In this document: in pieces, positions 24,978 to 32,627 of the stretch
Layout of the letters: each line of letters opens with the position of its first letter
Numbering within the stretch: the stretch's first letter is position 1
Assembly: GCA_016284515.1 (NCBI GenBank)
Contig: JAEEOY010000274.1
Location: 78,738 to 112,693 of the forward strand
Direction of reading: 5' to 3'
Length of the DNA stretch: 33,956 bases
From: Kiritimatiellia bacterium
GTDB taxonomy: Bacteria; Verrucomicrobiota; Kiritimatiellia; RFP12; UBA1067
Position numbers and translations under genes: made by a program
Notes under the pieces: generated by a model
What the model saw: the letters and a program-made list of their open reading frames with translations, nothing else
What the model was told of the DNA's origin: nothing
The model's database searches: none

Positions 24978-25661
24978 TCAAAACGAGACGGACCACGGAC
25001 CCTTCTCGCGCCAGCAACTACGCACCGACTCAACCGTCGGCTCGACATAGAGCGGCGTCGCCTGATGGCGGAACCACGTGTCCTGGCGCTTCGCGAGCTG
25101 GCACGTGCGCGTGAGGATCTTCGCGCGGTCGTCGCCCTCGCGGTAGCCGATGGCCAGCGAGGCCGTTCGCGACCACACCGGATATTCCGCATGCAGCGCG
25201 CGCTTCTCCTCCTCGAGCCCTTCCATGAACATTCCGTCGAGCCTCGCGGCTATGCGCGCGCGCACGACGGCGCGGTCGATCTTGATCACTGGATATTCCG
25301 GCGGCGGCTTCTCCCACCTGCGGTCCAGTCCGCGAAGGAGCGCCGAAAAGTAGAGCCCCGTCCCTCCCACTATGACGATCGGTACCTCCCGCGGCACATG
25401 CGCCGCCCATTCCGCGGCGGACCTGAGCCACGCGCCGGACGAGAACTCCTCGGCTGGCGTCACGATGTCCACACCGCCCATATGGAACTCCTCGCGCTCC
25501 TCGCGCGGAGGCTTCGCAGTGCCGATGTCCATTCCGCGGTACACGAGCATGGAGTCCGCGCTCAGTATCCACGCACCCATCTCGCGCGCGAGTTCCGCGG
25601 CAATCGCGCTCTTGCCGCTCGCGGTGGGCCCGGCTAGGATGTACGCTTCCCGAACGAGCAT
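24978..25661 (-). CDS. miaA: tRNA dimethylallyltransferase MiaA, unusually short
   Basis: MiaA transfers dimethylallyl to A37 of tRNAs reading UNN codons. The 227-residue protein shows the P-loop 'GPTASGKS' (11-18), 'LSADSMLVYRGMDIGTAKP' (~34-52), 'GGVDIVTP', 'IVGGTGLYFSALLRGL' (~113-128) and the C-terminal 'AKRQDTWFRHQ'. The family is normally about 300 residues. After 'LLRGLDRRWEKP' it passes almost directly to the 'RARIAARLDGMFMEGLEEE' helix, so the roughly 60-70-residue insertion domain that contacts the anticodon stem is missing. ATG 25661 starts the conserved region and overlaps the end of lspA by 28 bp. Activity is likely, but the tRNA contact must differ. Confidence 0.9.
   Translation of the reverse strand: MLVREAYILAGPTASGKSAIAAELAREMGAWILSADSMLVYRGMDIGTAKPPREEREEFHMGGVDIVTPAEEFSSGAWLRSAAEWAAHVPREVPIVIVGGTGLYFSALLRGLDRRWEKPPPEYPVIKIDRAVVRARIAARLDGMFMEGLEEEKRALHAEYPVWSRTASLAIGYREGDDRAKILTRTCQLAKRQDTWFRHQATPLYVEPTVESVRSCWREKGPWSVSF
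25390..25407. repeat. 18-bp palindrome family, copy inside miaA
   Basis: CGCGGCACATGCGCCGCC differs from the consensus only at the last base and loop. It lies within the codons for 'WAAHVPREV'. Confidence 0.5.
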
Positions 25662-26098
25662 AGGATCAGGATTCCCGCCGCGACTGTTATGAACGTGTCG
25701 GCGAGGTTGAAGCACGGAAAATGATAAGCCGCCTTCCAGTGGAAGTCGAGAAAGTCGATGACGTATCCGCGGAACACCCTGTCAATCAGGTTGCCGACGA
25801 TCCCCGCGTAGAGAAGCGCCTCGCTGACCGCGGCGCATTTGCCGCGCCCGAACACGGACTCGCGCTTCCACACGAGAAGCGCGAGCGCGACGAGCGCGAA
25901 CGCCGCGAGGGGCCACACCTGGCCCTGGAACATCCCCCACGCGCAGCCCCTGTTCTCCACGTATGCGAGACTGAAGAAGCCCGGGATCACGGAAACCGGC
26001 CCGGACTCCCTCAGATAGCCGGAGGCAAGCTCTTTCGAGACCGCATCCGCGAGGACGAGGTGCACGACGGCCACGAAGCAGAGCAGAAGCCGCTTCAT
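25634..26098 (-). CDS. lspA: Lipoprotein signal peptidase (signal peptidase II)
   Basis: LspA removes signal peptides from diacylglyceryl-modified prolipoproteins in the inner membrane. The 154-residue protein has four predicted membrane segments (~5-18, 63-78, 93-106, 131-148). The family motifs 'VENRGCAWGMF' (48-57), 'GNLIDRVFRGYVIDFLDF' (102-119) and 'FNLADTFITVAAG' (130-142) are present, with the catalytic Asp pair D106 and D134. The ATG overlaps the stop of the preceding dksA-like gene by one base (TGATG), indicating coupling, and the 3' end overlaps miaA. Confidence 0.94.
   Translation of the reverse strand: MKRLLLCFVAVVHLVLADAVSKELASGYLRESGPVSVIPGFFSLAYVENRGCAWGMFQGQVWPLAAFALVALALLVWKRESVFGRGKCAAVSEALLYAGIVGNLIDRVFRGYVIDFLDFHWKAAYHFPCFNLADTFITVAAGILILCSFGKRTS
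25829..25846. repeat. 18-bp palindrome family, copy inside lspA
   Basis: CGCGGCGCATTTGCCGCG encodes part of 'GRGKCAAV' in the loop before the third membrane segment. Confidence 0.6.
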
Positions 26099-26880
26099 CA
26101 GCCGCGGCTGCGCTCCATCTCGCTCTGGCACTCCATGCACGTCATCACGAACGGCTGGTTCAGGAGACGGGGCTTGCGGATGAGCTGGCCGCACGCCGTG
26201 CAGACTCCGTACGTTCCGTCGTCGATGCGGTGGAGCGCCTCCTCGATCTGCTGAATGGTGCGGTTGATGTTGCCCATCTGGCCGAGCGCCTGTAGGCGGA
26301 GCGTCTGGTTCGTGCCGTCGCCGCCGTCGGCCTCGTGGTCGTCGGACTCGTTGAAGCCGGTGGCCTTCATCGCGTCGACGCCGCTGAGGGCCTCTTCGCG
26401 CGCCTCGAGAAGACGCTTGCGGAACTCCTCGAGATCGGCTGGCGGAAACTTCGCCGTCGCCTCGCCCTGCACGCGGGAGGTAGGCCTGCGCGAAAGCTTG
26501 ATCTCGCTCTCGACGCGCTCCTGCTCCGCCTCCGCGGCCGAACGCTTCATCTCCTCGGCGATCGACATCGCGAAGGCAACGGCCTTGGCGGTCTCCTCCT
26601 CGGAGACGACGTCTTCCTGCGGCTTCACCACGGCCACGGGCTTGCGGCTTACGTGCGGGGGAACGCGCTTGACCTCGGCCTTCTTCGCCGCCGGCTTTTC
26701 AGCCGGCTTCGCGGGCGCGGGCTTCTTCGCAGCCGGTTTCGCCGCAGGCTTCGCGGCGGGTTTCGCTGCGGGCTTCTTGGCGGCCGGCTTCGCGGGCGCG
26801 GGCTTCTTCGCCGGCGCCTTCTTGGGCGCGGGCTTCTTTGCGGACGTTTTCTTTGAAGGTTCTGCTATCGTGAATCCCAT
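26098..26880 (-). CDS. DksA/TraR-family zinc-finger protein with Lys/Ala/Pro-rich N-terminal tail
   Basis: This 260-residue protein has two parts. Residues ~8-70 are low-complexity AKKPA/KPAAK repeats like a histone-H1 tail. Residues ~145-260 form a DksA-type coiled coil and a four-Cys zinc finger (C227, C230, C248, C251). At the coiled-coil tip, D185 and D188 ('DGGDGT') sit where DksA has its DxxD acidic pair. DksA binds the secondary channel of RNA polymerase and works with ppGpp. The basic tail could bind DNA or RNA; that is inference. GAGGAGG lies seven bases before the ATG. The gene begins the closely packed dksA-lspA-miaA-tatA-uvrC series. Confidence 0.9.
   Translation of the reverse strand: MGFTIAEPSKKTSAKKPAPKKAPAKKPAPAKPAAKKPAAKPAAKPAAKPAAKKPAPAKPAEKPAAKKAEVKRVPPHVSRKPVAVVKPQEDVVSEEETAKAVAFAMSIAEEMKRSAAEAEQERVESEIKLSRRPTSRVQGEATAKFPPADLEEFRKRLLEAREEALSGVDAMKATGFNESDDHEADGGDGTNQTLRLQALGQMGNINRTIQQIEEALHRIDDGTYGVCTACGQLIRKPRLLNQPFVMTCMECQSEMERSRG
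26690..26860 (-). repeat. Degenerate coding repeat (KPAAK/KPAPAK units)
   Basis: Short imperfect tandem repeats built of lysine, proline and alanine codons encode the basic tail of the DksA-like protein. The unit is about 12-15 bp and varies in sequence and length, so slippage is a likely source of length change. Confidence 0.75.
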
Positions 26881-26930
26881 GACTTGCCTCCTCTCTTCTT
26901 GAGAACGGTGCCTCTTCGGCGTCTGAGGTA

Positions 26931-26936
26931 ATTATA
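26931..26936 (-). promoter_or_regulatory. -10 of the dksA-like promoter
   Basis: TATAAT directly follows the greA stop (TGA then TATAAT). A weak TTCCGC lies 17 bp upstream, inside the end of greA. It implies a ~45-nt leader carrying the GAGGAGG site. Confidence 0.5.
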
Positions 26937-29033
26937 TCATATCTGCATGCCGGGCGGAAGCTTCATCCACTCACGAATTTCATCGGAGAGCGGACGAATC
27001 TCCTTGACCGACGCGAACACGACCTCTCCGTCCTGGCCGGGAAGCTCGAACTGGTCGCCGACCTTCTTGCCGAGCATGTTCTCGGCGAGGCGCGTCTTCG
27101 AGGAGAGGATGCCGCGATCGATGTCGTTGTCCCACTCGCCAAGAACGGTGTAGGTCTTGTCGCCCTCGGCGGTCGCGATAACGACCGTCACGCCGGGCAT
27201 CACCTCGTCCGTCGTCGCGTCCGCGAAGTCGCCGGGCTTGACGGACTCCAGCTCCGCCTGCATGACGGTCTGCTTCTGCATGAGCGCGCGCTGCTCGTCC
27301 TTCGCGTACTGGTACTCCGCGTTTTCGCTGAGGTCGCCGTAGCTCTTCGCGAACTCGATGCGCTTGACGTTCGCGGGCATGTCTTCGTTGATGAGCTTGA
27401 GGTACTCCTGCTTCTTCATCGCGAAGCTGCGGAACGAAGTGACGCGCGCGTACTCCTTCTTCTTCTCGACGACGACGAGGTGCTTCGCCAGCTCGGGCAC
27501 GATGTGCGTCATCCTCATGACGGTCGCGTGGTGCGTCGACGGATCCCACGCGATGGACGCCTGGAAGCGCTCGAAGAAGAGCGTCTGGTCCGCCGGCGTG
27601 AGCAGCTTGAAGATCTTCTCCAGCCACGTCTTGTCGCCGAAGAGCCTGCGCACGATGTTCTGCATCTTGAGCGTCTCGCCACCGCGGCGTCCCTCGCCGA
27701 GGGCGATGGCGTGCGTGATGAGCGTCGACACGGGCGGAAGCTCGCCCCAAAGCTCGTACTTCTTGAGGACGCGAATCTTCTTTCCGTCGACCGGAACATC
27801 CGCGTACTCGAACTTGCCGAACTGCTCGATCTTGCCGATGACGAGCGTGACGAGCGTCGCCGGAGGCTGCGCGTCCTTCATGAAGTCGCCGACCGCCTTG
27901 CGGCAGGCCTCCTCCGCGCTGAAGCGCGAGACGATCTCGGTGACGGCCGCGAAGCACAGCTTCGGAATAGCCGCGTACAGCCTGGCCTTCGCCTCGTCGT
28001 TCTCCGCGAGGAAGCCGATCATCGCACCGACCTCGCGCGAGGGAAGCTCGGCGGCCGCCTTGACGAAGCGCGAACGCTCCCAGAGGTACTCGCGCATCTC
28101 CGCCGCAGGCGGATTCGCGAAGCCGAGCTCGCGCACAAGGCACGCGAGGCGCGCATAGAGCGCGTCGTCGACCTTGCGCGCCGCCGTGACGGCGAACGAG
28201 AGGCGCTCCGAAATCTTGGACTTGGTCGCGTCGTCCGCAACCTTGAACTTGCCCTGCGCGACATACTCGCGCACCGCCGCAAGAATCGTCTTGGGGTCGG
28301 TCTCGTGCGCGAACGCCGTGAGCCAGCCGTCGCCGTAGTCCTCCGCGGCGGCCCTCACGCGGATGGGCTCCGCGCGCTTGGCGGGAATCTCGACGAGCTT
28401 GTTGTGGCGAAGCTCCGCGCGCGCCGTGTCCCAGAACTTCTTCCAGTTGACCGCCTTGACGAAGCCGTTCTGCACGCAGACGTCCTCAAGACGGACGATC
28501 GGCATGTCGCCGAAGCTCTTGAGCACCGCGACGACGAAGTCGCCCGGCTTGTCCTTGAGAAGAGCCTCGAAGCCCGCGGGGTCGACCTCGCGCTTGACGA
28601 GTATGTGCCCGTCGGGAGCGGGCTCGAGCATGTCGCACGCCGCGGCGTACGCGAACTGGTGCCCCCTCTTCGTGCGGAAGTCAACCGTCACGCGCTTGTA
28701 GAAGTCGTCGACGCTCTTGACCTTGCCGAGGCCCCACGCCTTGCTGAGGACGAGCGCGCCCGCCTCGCCGGGCTTCTTCGAGACGAGGTACACGAGCTTC
28801 TCGAGCCTGACGAGCGACTCGTCGAGCGGACGCGCGCCGAATTCGGCGCCGTCCAGAAAAGAAAGAAGAAGGCGATCCTTGGTCGTCTTCTTCAATGCAT
28901 CGCGTATCCCCGCCGGCTGAAGCTTCTTGCCAAGCTCCTCCTTGTTCTCGCGAACGAGGCGGAAGGCACCCTCGAAGTCGCCCTTCTCCGCGCATTCGCT
29001 AAGCTGTATTACCAACGATTCCGTATCGGCCAT
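26937..29033 (-). CDS. greA: GreA-type transcription elongation factor with long N-terminal extension
   Basis: GreA rescues backtracked RNA polymerase by stimulating transcript cleavage. Of 698 residues only the last ~160 are GreA: the coiled-coil tip region 'YGDLSENAEYQYAKDEQ' with the acidic D-x-x-E type residues (~565-580), then the C-terminal FKBP-like domain ('SSKTRLAENMLGKKVGDQF', ~640-680). The first ~540 residues look like an all-helical repeat domain of unknown function. Chlamydial GreA proteins are known to carry a comparable long extension, so this is a lineage trait, not a new fusion. The start at 29033 is supported by AAGGAGA; an upstream ATG at 29111 precedes the promoter and is not used. 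Confidence 0.9.
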   Translation of the reverse strand: MADTESLVIQLSECAEKGDFEGAFRLVRENKEELGKKLQPAGIRDALKKTTKDRLLLSFLDGAEFGARPLDESLVRLEKLVYLVSKKPGEAGALVLSKAWGLGKVKSVDDFYKRVTVDFRTKRGHQFAYAAACDMLEPAPDGHILVKREVDPAGFEALLKDKPGDFVVAVLKSFGDMPIVRLEDVCVQNGFVKAVNWKKFWDTARAELRHNKLVEIPAKRAEPIRVRAAAEDYGDGWLTAFAHETDPKTILAAVREYVAQGKFKVADDATKSKISERLSFAVTAARKVDDALYARLACLVRELGFANPPAAEMREYLWERSRFVKAAAELPSREVGAMIGFLAENDEAKARLYAAIPKLCFAAVTEIVSRFSAEEACRKAVGDFMKDAQPPATLVTLVIGKIEQFGKFEYADVPVDGKKIRVLKKYELWGELPPVSTLITHAIALGEGRRGGETLKMQNIVRRLFGDKTWLEKIFKLLTPADQTLFFERFQASIAWDPSTHHATVMRMTHIVPELAKHLVVVEKKKEYARVTSFRSFAMKKQEYLKLINEDMPANVKRIEFAKSYGDLSENAEYQYAKDEQRALMQKQTVMQAELESVKPGDFADATTDEVMPGVTVVIATAEGDKTYTVLGEWDNDIDRGILSSKTRLAENMLGKKVGDQFELPGQDGEVVFASVKEIRPLSDEIREWMKLPPGMQI

Positions 29034-29061
29034 TTGCTCTCCTTGTTGAAATTGGGTTGAT

Positions 29062-29067
29062 ATTATA
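29062..29067 (-). promoter_or_regulatory. greA extended -10 promoter
   Basis: TGGTATAAT (TATAAT at 29062-29067) lies ~28 bases before the greA ATG. No convincing -35 is visible, so the extended TGn element probably compensates. Confidence 0.5.
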
Positions 29068-29107
29068 CCATAAATTCCCGCCGCGTGCGTTCGCCACCTA
29101 TTCATGC

Positions 29108-29938
29108 TCACGGACGCGTCGGCGCCGGTGGAAGCCCGGAGTCAAAACCCGCGATGGCAATTCCGTTCCTGTTGGCGAAATCCACGACTTTCTCGCGGTC
29201 GAGCAAAAGGAGCCTTCGCGCCTGGAACGCAAGTGCCGTGACGCCCGCCTTCTTCATCGTCTTGAGAGTCTTGAGTCCCACGACCGGAATGTCGAAGCGC
29301 CAGTCGTGCCCCTCTCGCGCGGCCTTGCAGAGAACCGACCCCTTCCCGAGCTTCCCCGCGCGCCGTATCGCGGCGTTCGTGCCCTCGAAGGCCTCCACCG
29401 CGAGCACCATCCCCGCCTTCACGAGCACCGTCTGCCCGACGTCGTGGCGCCCTACGTCCTCCGCAACCTGAAAGCCCCGCGCAGCGTCCGTCTTCTCCAC
29501 TTCCGTGAAACCACGTGCCGTGAGAACGCCCTCGCCCGGAATCGAATCCTCCATGAAGGAGCTCGCGGGAATCATTCGGACACCAGCCTTTTCGAACTCC
29601 GAGACGAGCTTGCCGAAGATTGTGTGCGCGTTCTTGACGGGCATCTCGGCGAGCCACTGGCGCACTACGGGGCCGAACTTGCCACGGAAGAGCGAGAGCG
29701 GGCTGACCTGCCCGGCCAGCACCGCGCCGTCGTAGCCGTGCTCGGCGGTCCAGCGGATCGCGACCTCGCTCTCACCTACGGCGAACGGGAAGACATGGTC
29801 CGCCGCGCGCGCCGTCGCGCGCTCGCAGGAGCCCTTCACCGCCATCACGTCGACGGTCTCGACTCCGGCGCGCTTCGCGCCTTGGACGAGGAGCCGCGGG
29901 TATTCGCCCGCACCTGCGATAACTATGAGCTTCTTCAT
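29108..29938 (-). CDS. lpxI: LpxI-like UDP-2,3-diacylglucosamine pyrophosphatase
   Basis: LpxI hydrolyses UDP-2,3-diacylglucosamine to lipid X in lipid A synthesis, replacing LpxH in many bacteria. The 276-residue cytoplasmic protein has the N-terminal 'KKLIVIAGAGEYPRLL' (2-17) and 'AVLAGQVSPLSLFRGK' (~77-92). Its C-terminal LpxI domain has 'DVGQTVLVKAGMVLAVEAFEGTNA' (~180-203) and 'FDIPVVGLKTLKTMKKAG' (~231-248). Its presence shows a Gram-negative outer membrane with lipid A. It starts 25 bp after the putP stop. No ribosome site is visible before the ATG; instead the gap is filled by the 18-bp palindrome, so initiation may depend on readthrough coupling. Confidence 0.88.
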   Translation of the reverse strand: MKKLIVIAGAGEYPRLLVQGAKRAGVETVDVMAVKGSCERATARAADHVFPFAVGESEVAIRWTAEHGYDGAVLAGQVSPLSLFRGKFGPVVRQWLAEMPVKNAHTIFGKLVSEFEKAGVRMIPASSFMEDSIPGEGVLTARGFTEVEKTDAARGFQVAEDVGRHDVGQTVLVKAGMVLAVEAFEGTNAAIRRAGKLGKGSVLCKAAREGHDWRFDIPVVGLKTLKTMKKAGVTALAFQARRLLLLDREKVVDFANRNGIAIAGFDSGLPPAPTRP

Positions 29939-29945
29939 TTCGCCG

Positions 29946-29963
29946 CGCGGCACATCTGCCGCG
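29946..29963. repeat. 18-bp palindrome family, copy between putP and lpxI
   Basis: CGCGGCACATCTGCCGCG is identical to the copy at 23346. It directly follows the putP stop and occupies the place where the lpxI ribosome site would be. Confidence 0.7.
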
Positions 29964-31544
29964 TCAGTCCTGGAACTGCGCCCTCACGGCGTCGAACTCG
30001 TCCGTGATCTCCTTCGACGGCTTGGCCGTGAGGAGAGAGACGACCACTGTGACGGCGAGCGAGAGGAGGAAGCCGGGCGCGAGCTCGTAGAGGCCGAAGA
30101 TCGGATACTGCGCCGCGTAGTCGGCGAGGACGAACTTCCACACGAAGCACGTCGTCGCGCCGACGACCATTCCGCTCACCGCGCCCGCAAGGTTCACCCT
30201 GCGCCAGAAGAGCGCGAGGAGGATGAGCGGACCGAACGACGCGCCGAATCCGCCCCAGGCGAACGACACCATCTTCATGACGACCTTGAAGAACTCGCTC
30301 TGCGTGTTCATCGCGAGGACGATCGCCACGAGCGCAACCGCGCCGACGGCGAAGCGCGAGACGACGAGGAGCTCGCGGTTCGAGGCGTTCTTCTTGAGGA
30401 CGATCTTGTAGAAGTCGTTCGTGAAGCTCGACGCGGAGACGAGGAGCTGCGAGTCTGCCGTGGACATGATCGCGGCCATGATGGCGGAGAGCAGGATGCC
30501 CGCGAAGACGCGCGCGATAAAGCCGGAGGAGAAGATGCCGTTGATCATGATCATGAAGCACTTCTCCGGATCGCCTCCGACGTCCGCAAGGGTGAGTCCG
30601 TGCTGCTTGAGGTAGATGTGGAAGACGAGTCCGATTACGACGGCCGCGCCGAGCGAGATCGTGACCCAGCTCATCGCGATGCGGCGCGAGCCCTTCACTT
30701 CGGCGGGATTGTCGATGGACATGAAGCGCACGAGGATGTGGGGCATGCCAAAGTAGCCGAGTCCCCACGCCATGCACGAGGCGAGCCCGATGAAGCCCGC
30801 GGCCTTCGCCGTGGAGGCGTTCGTGAAGAGCGACTGGAGGTAGGGGTTGATCTCGTTGAGCGCGTCGACGGTCGAGGCGAAGCCGCCCGCGTTGCAGACG
30901 ACGATTGCCGGAACGAGGACGATCGCAACGAACATCAGCGCGCCCTGGATGAAGTCAGTCCAGCACACCGCCATGTATCCGCCCATCAGCGTGTAGCTCA
31001 CGACTACGACAGCGCCGATCCAGAGGCAGAGGGTGTAGCCGGACATCCCGCCGAGGGCCGCGATGTGCTCCGGAACGCCGAACGTCGTGGTGAAGAGCTT
31101 TGCGCACGACACGAAGCCGGAGGCCGTGTAGAACGTGAAGAAGACGAGGATGATTAGCGCGGCGAGGATTCTGGAAATGCCGGTCTTGTCGCGGAACCGG
31201 TTGCAGATGAAGTCCGGGATCGTGATCGAGTCGCCGCACGCCTGCGAGTAGCGCCTGAGCCTGTGGGCGACGATCTTCCAGTTGAGGTACGTGCCGATGA
31301 GGAGTCCGATGCCAATCCACGCCTCGGAGAATCCGCCGACGTAGATCGCGCCCGGGAGCCCCATCAGCAGCCAGCCGGACATGTCGGACGCCTGGGCGGA
31401 GAGCGCGACGACCCACTTGTTCATCTTGCGCCCACCGAGGTAGTAGTCTCCGAGGCTTTCCTGCTTCCTCGAGAAGAAGAAGCCGATTCCAAGCATGAGC
31501 GCGAGATATCCCGCGAACGCACCAAGCACGATATAGTCCAGCAT
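29964..31544 (-). CDS. putP: Sodium/proline symporter of the SSS family
   Basis: This 526-residue inner-membrane protein has about 13 hydrophobic helices. It matches PutP in length and motifs: 'YYLGGRKMNKWVVALSAQASDMSGWLLMGLPGA' (~34-66), 'GYMAVCWTDFIQGALMF' (~189-205), 'GMPHILVRFMSI' (~260-271), and 'AIMAAIMSTADSQLLVSASS' (~353-372), which holds sodium-site Ser/Thr residues. It should import proline with sodium. Alternatives within the family, such as other amino acids or pantothenate, fit less well. TAGGAGC lies before the ATG. It is transcribed from its own promoter and followed by lpxI. Confidence 0.92.
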   Translation of the reverse strand: MLDYIVLGAFAGYLALMLGIGFFFSRKQESLGDYYLGGRKMNKWVVALSAQASDMSGWLLMGLPGAIYVGGFSEAWIGIGLLIGTYLNWKIVAHRLRRYSQACGDSITIPDFICNRFRDKTGISRILAALIILVFFTFYTASGFVSCAKLFTTTFGVPEHIAALGGMSGYTLCLWIGAVVVVSYTLMGGYMAVCWTDFIQGALMFVAIVLVPAIVVCNAGGFASTVDALNEINPYLQSLFTNASTAKAAGFIGLASCMAWGLGYFGMPHILVRFMSIDNPAEVKGSRRIAMSWVTISLGAAVVIGLVFHIYLKQHGLTLADVGGDPEKCFMIMINGIFSSGFIARVFAGILLSAIMAAIMSTADSQLLVSASSFTNDFYKIVLKKNASNRELLVVSRFAVGAVALVAIVLAMNTQSEFFKVVMKMVSFAWGGFGASFGPLILLALFWRRVNLAGAVSGMVVGATTCFVWKFVLADYAAQYPIFGLYELAPGFLLSLAVTVVVSLLTAKPSKEITDEFDAVRAQFQD

Positions 31545-31575
31545 TTTTGCTCCTATTTAATCCTATGTTCTTGAA

Positions 31576-31604
31576 ATTATACTATTTTCTGCCGAAAACC
31601 GCAA
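31576..31604 (-). promoter_or_regulatory. putP promoter
   Basis: TTGCGG (31599-31604) and TATAAT (31576-31581) are separated by 17 bp. The leader is ~24-30 nt and carries the AGGAG site. Confidence 0.6.
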
Positions 31605-31610
31605 TGCGCG

Positions 31611-31650
31611 ATGACTTGTATAAAAGCTCACGCATGCGGAAACAAGTCAT
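31611..31650 (-). other. Inverted repeat at the 3' end of the thiolation gene
   Basis: ATGACTTGT (31611-31619) and ACAAGTCAT (31642-31650) can pair in a 9-bp stem. The 22-base loop contains the palindrome CGCATGCG. One arm overlaps the stop codon of the gene at 31647-32576. No U-run follows, so its role as terminator is uncertain. Confidence 0.5.
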
Positions 31651-32576
31651 ACAATCTGATATGGCTTGAACTTTTCCCTGTCCGCCGGCGTCGTGCCGCG
31701 CACGTACGCGTTCACCAGCTCCTGCGCAAGGACGAGGTCGGAGTCCGACGCGAGGACCGGTATCGCCGCCGTCGGACCCACGATTCCGTTCGTCGGCTTG
31801 AGGACCGCCGCGAAGCTGCCCTTCCCGAGCAGCGCGTTCTCCCCCGCGTCGCGTCCGAGAATCACGGAGCTTCCGCCCGGCAGACGGAACCTGCGCCCTA
31901 CGGTGAGAAGGTCGAGGAGCGCGCGGGACTTGAGCCCCTCGTGATCCTTGAGGTCCTTCAGCTTGCGCCCGAACGCCTCCTCGGTGAGCTTGCACCCGCC
32001 TGCCGGAGACGGATAGTCCGTTATCCCGAACTCCGCCGCAAGCGCAATCTGCCTGTCGCGCGAGCGCCCGGAGATGTCGAGCAGCTTCTCGCGGTCGAGA
32101 ATGCCCTCGATCTCGGGGATCGTCGGCTCAAGCAGCTTCGCGGACATCGGGCGGACGAGGCGCCCCTTCATTCCGGACGCCTTTTCGACCGTGAGGAGCG
32201 ACTGCGCGTTCTGCGACATCGGACGCTGCCCGCGCACCTCGCCGGTCGCGACGAAGTCGTATCCGAGCTCACGCATCATCTCTCCCGCGCGGCGGATCAT
32301 CGCCGCGTGGCAGTCGATGCACGGATTCATCGCGCCGCCGAATCCGTGCGGCGGATTCTCTATAAGCGCAACCTCCTCGTCCGTGAAGTCCACAACGTGC
32401 AGCTTCACGCCCAGCGCCTGCGCAGCCCTCCGCGCCGTGTCCGCCTTGAAGAACGGAGTCTCGTACGCGACCGCCTCCACGTCCGCCCCGGCGCTCTGCA
32501 GCACTCTCACCGCCAGCTGGCTGTCGAGCCCTCCGCTCATCAGGGACAGTCCCCTCGCCCTGCGCTTCTCCGTCAT
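31647..32576 (-). CDS. PP-loop ATPase, ThiI/MnmA-like tRNA-thiolation family
   Basis: This 309-residue cytoplasmic protein has the adenylating PP-loop 'SGGLDS' (14-19), 'MNPCIDCHAAMIRRAG' with a CxxC pair (~82-97), 'ATGEVRGQRPMSQNAQSL' (~109-126) and a late Cys in 'PAGGCKLTEEAFGRKL' (~190-205). The last ~90 residues ('RRFRLPGGSSVILGRDAGENALL') resemble an NFACT-R/DUF814-like RNA-binding region. The set suggests sulfur transfer to tRNA, adenylating a uridine before thiolation, but the target position is not readable. It is not full-length ThiI, as THUMP and rhodanese domains are absent. GGAAGG precedes the ATG; it lies 51 bp after metH. Confidence 0.82.
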   Translation of the reverse strand: MTEKRRARGLSLMSGGLDSQLAVRVLQSAGADVEAVAYETPFFKADTARRAAQALGVKLHVVDFTDEEVALIENPPHGFGGAMNPCIDCHAAMIRRAGEMMRELGYDFVATGEVRGQRPMSQNAQSLLTVEKASGMKGRLVRPMSAKLLEPTIPEIEGILDREKLLDISGRSRDRQIALAAEFGITDYPSPAGGCKLTEEAFGRKLKDLKDHEGLKSRALLDLLTVGRRFRLPGGSSVILGRDAGENALLGKGSFAAVLKPTNGIVGPTAAIPVLASDSDLVLAQELVNAYVRGTTPADREKFKPYQIV

Positions 32577-32627
32577 CTTCCCTTCCTGCCTTTCATGTTC
32601 TGCATTTTCCCGCGCGCACGCCGTGCG

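Noticed and set aside
27480-29060. Plus-strand open frame of 526 codons opposite greA
   Set aside because: It is an antisense shadow of a clear GreA coding frame; the peptide is Arg/Leu/Asp-rich without motifs. Similar long shadows lie opposite GH92 (12062-13381), uvrC (23410-24933) and putP (29925-31157).
32290-32325. GCGGCG-GATCAT-CGCCGC in the thiolation gene as a palindrome-family member
   Set aside because: The core sequence and arms differ from the six copies; it is probably coincidental coding sequence.
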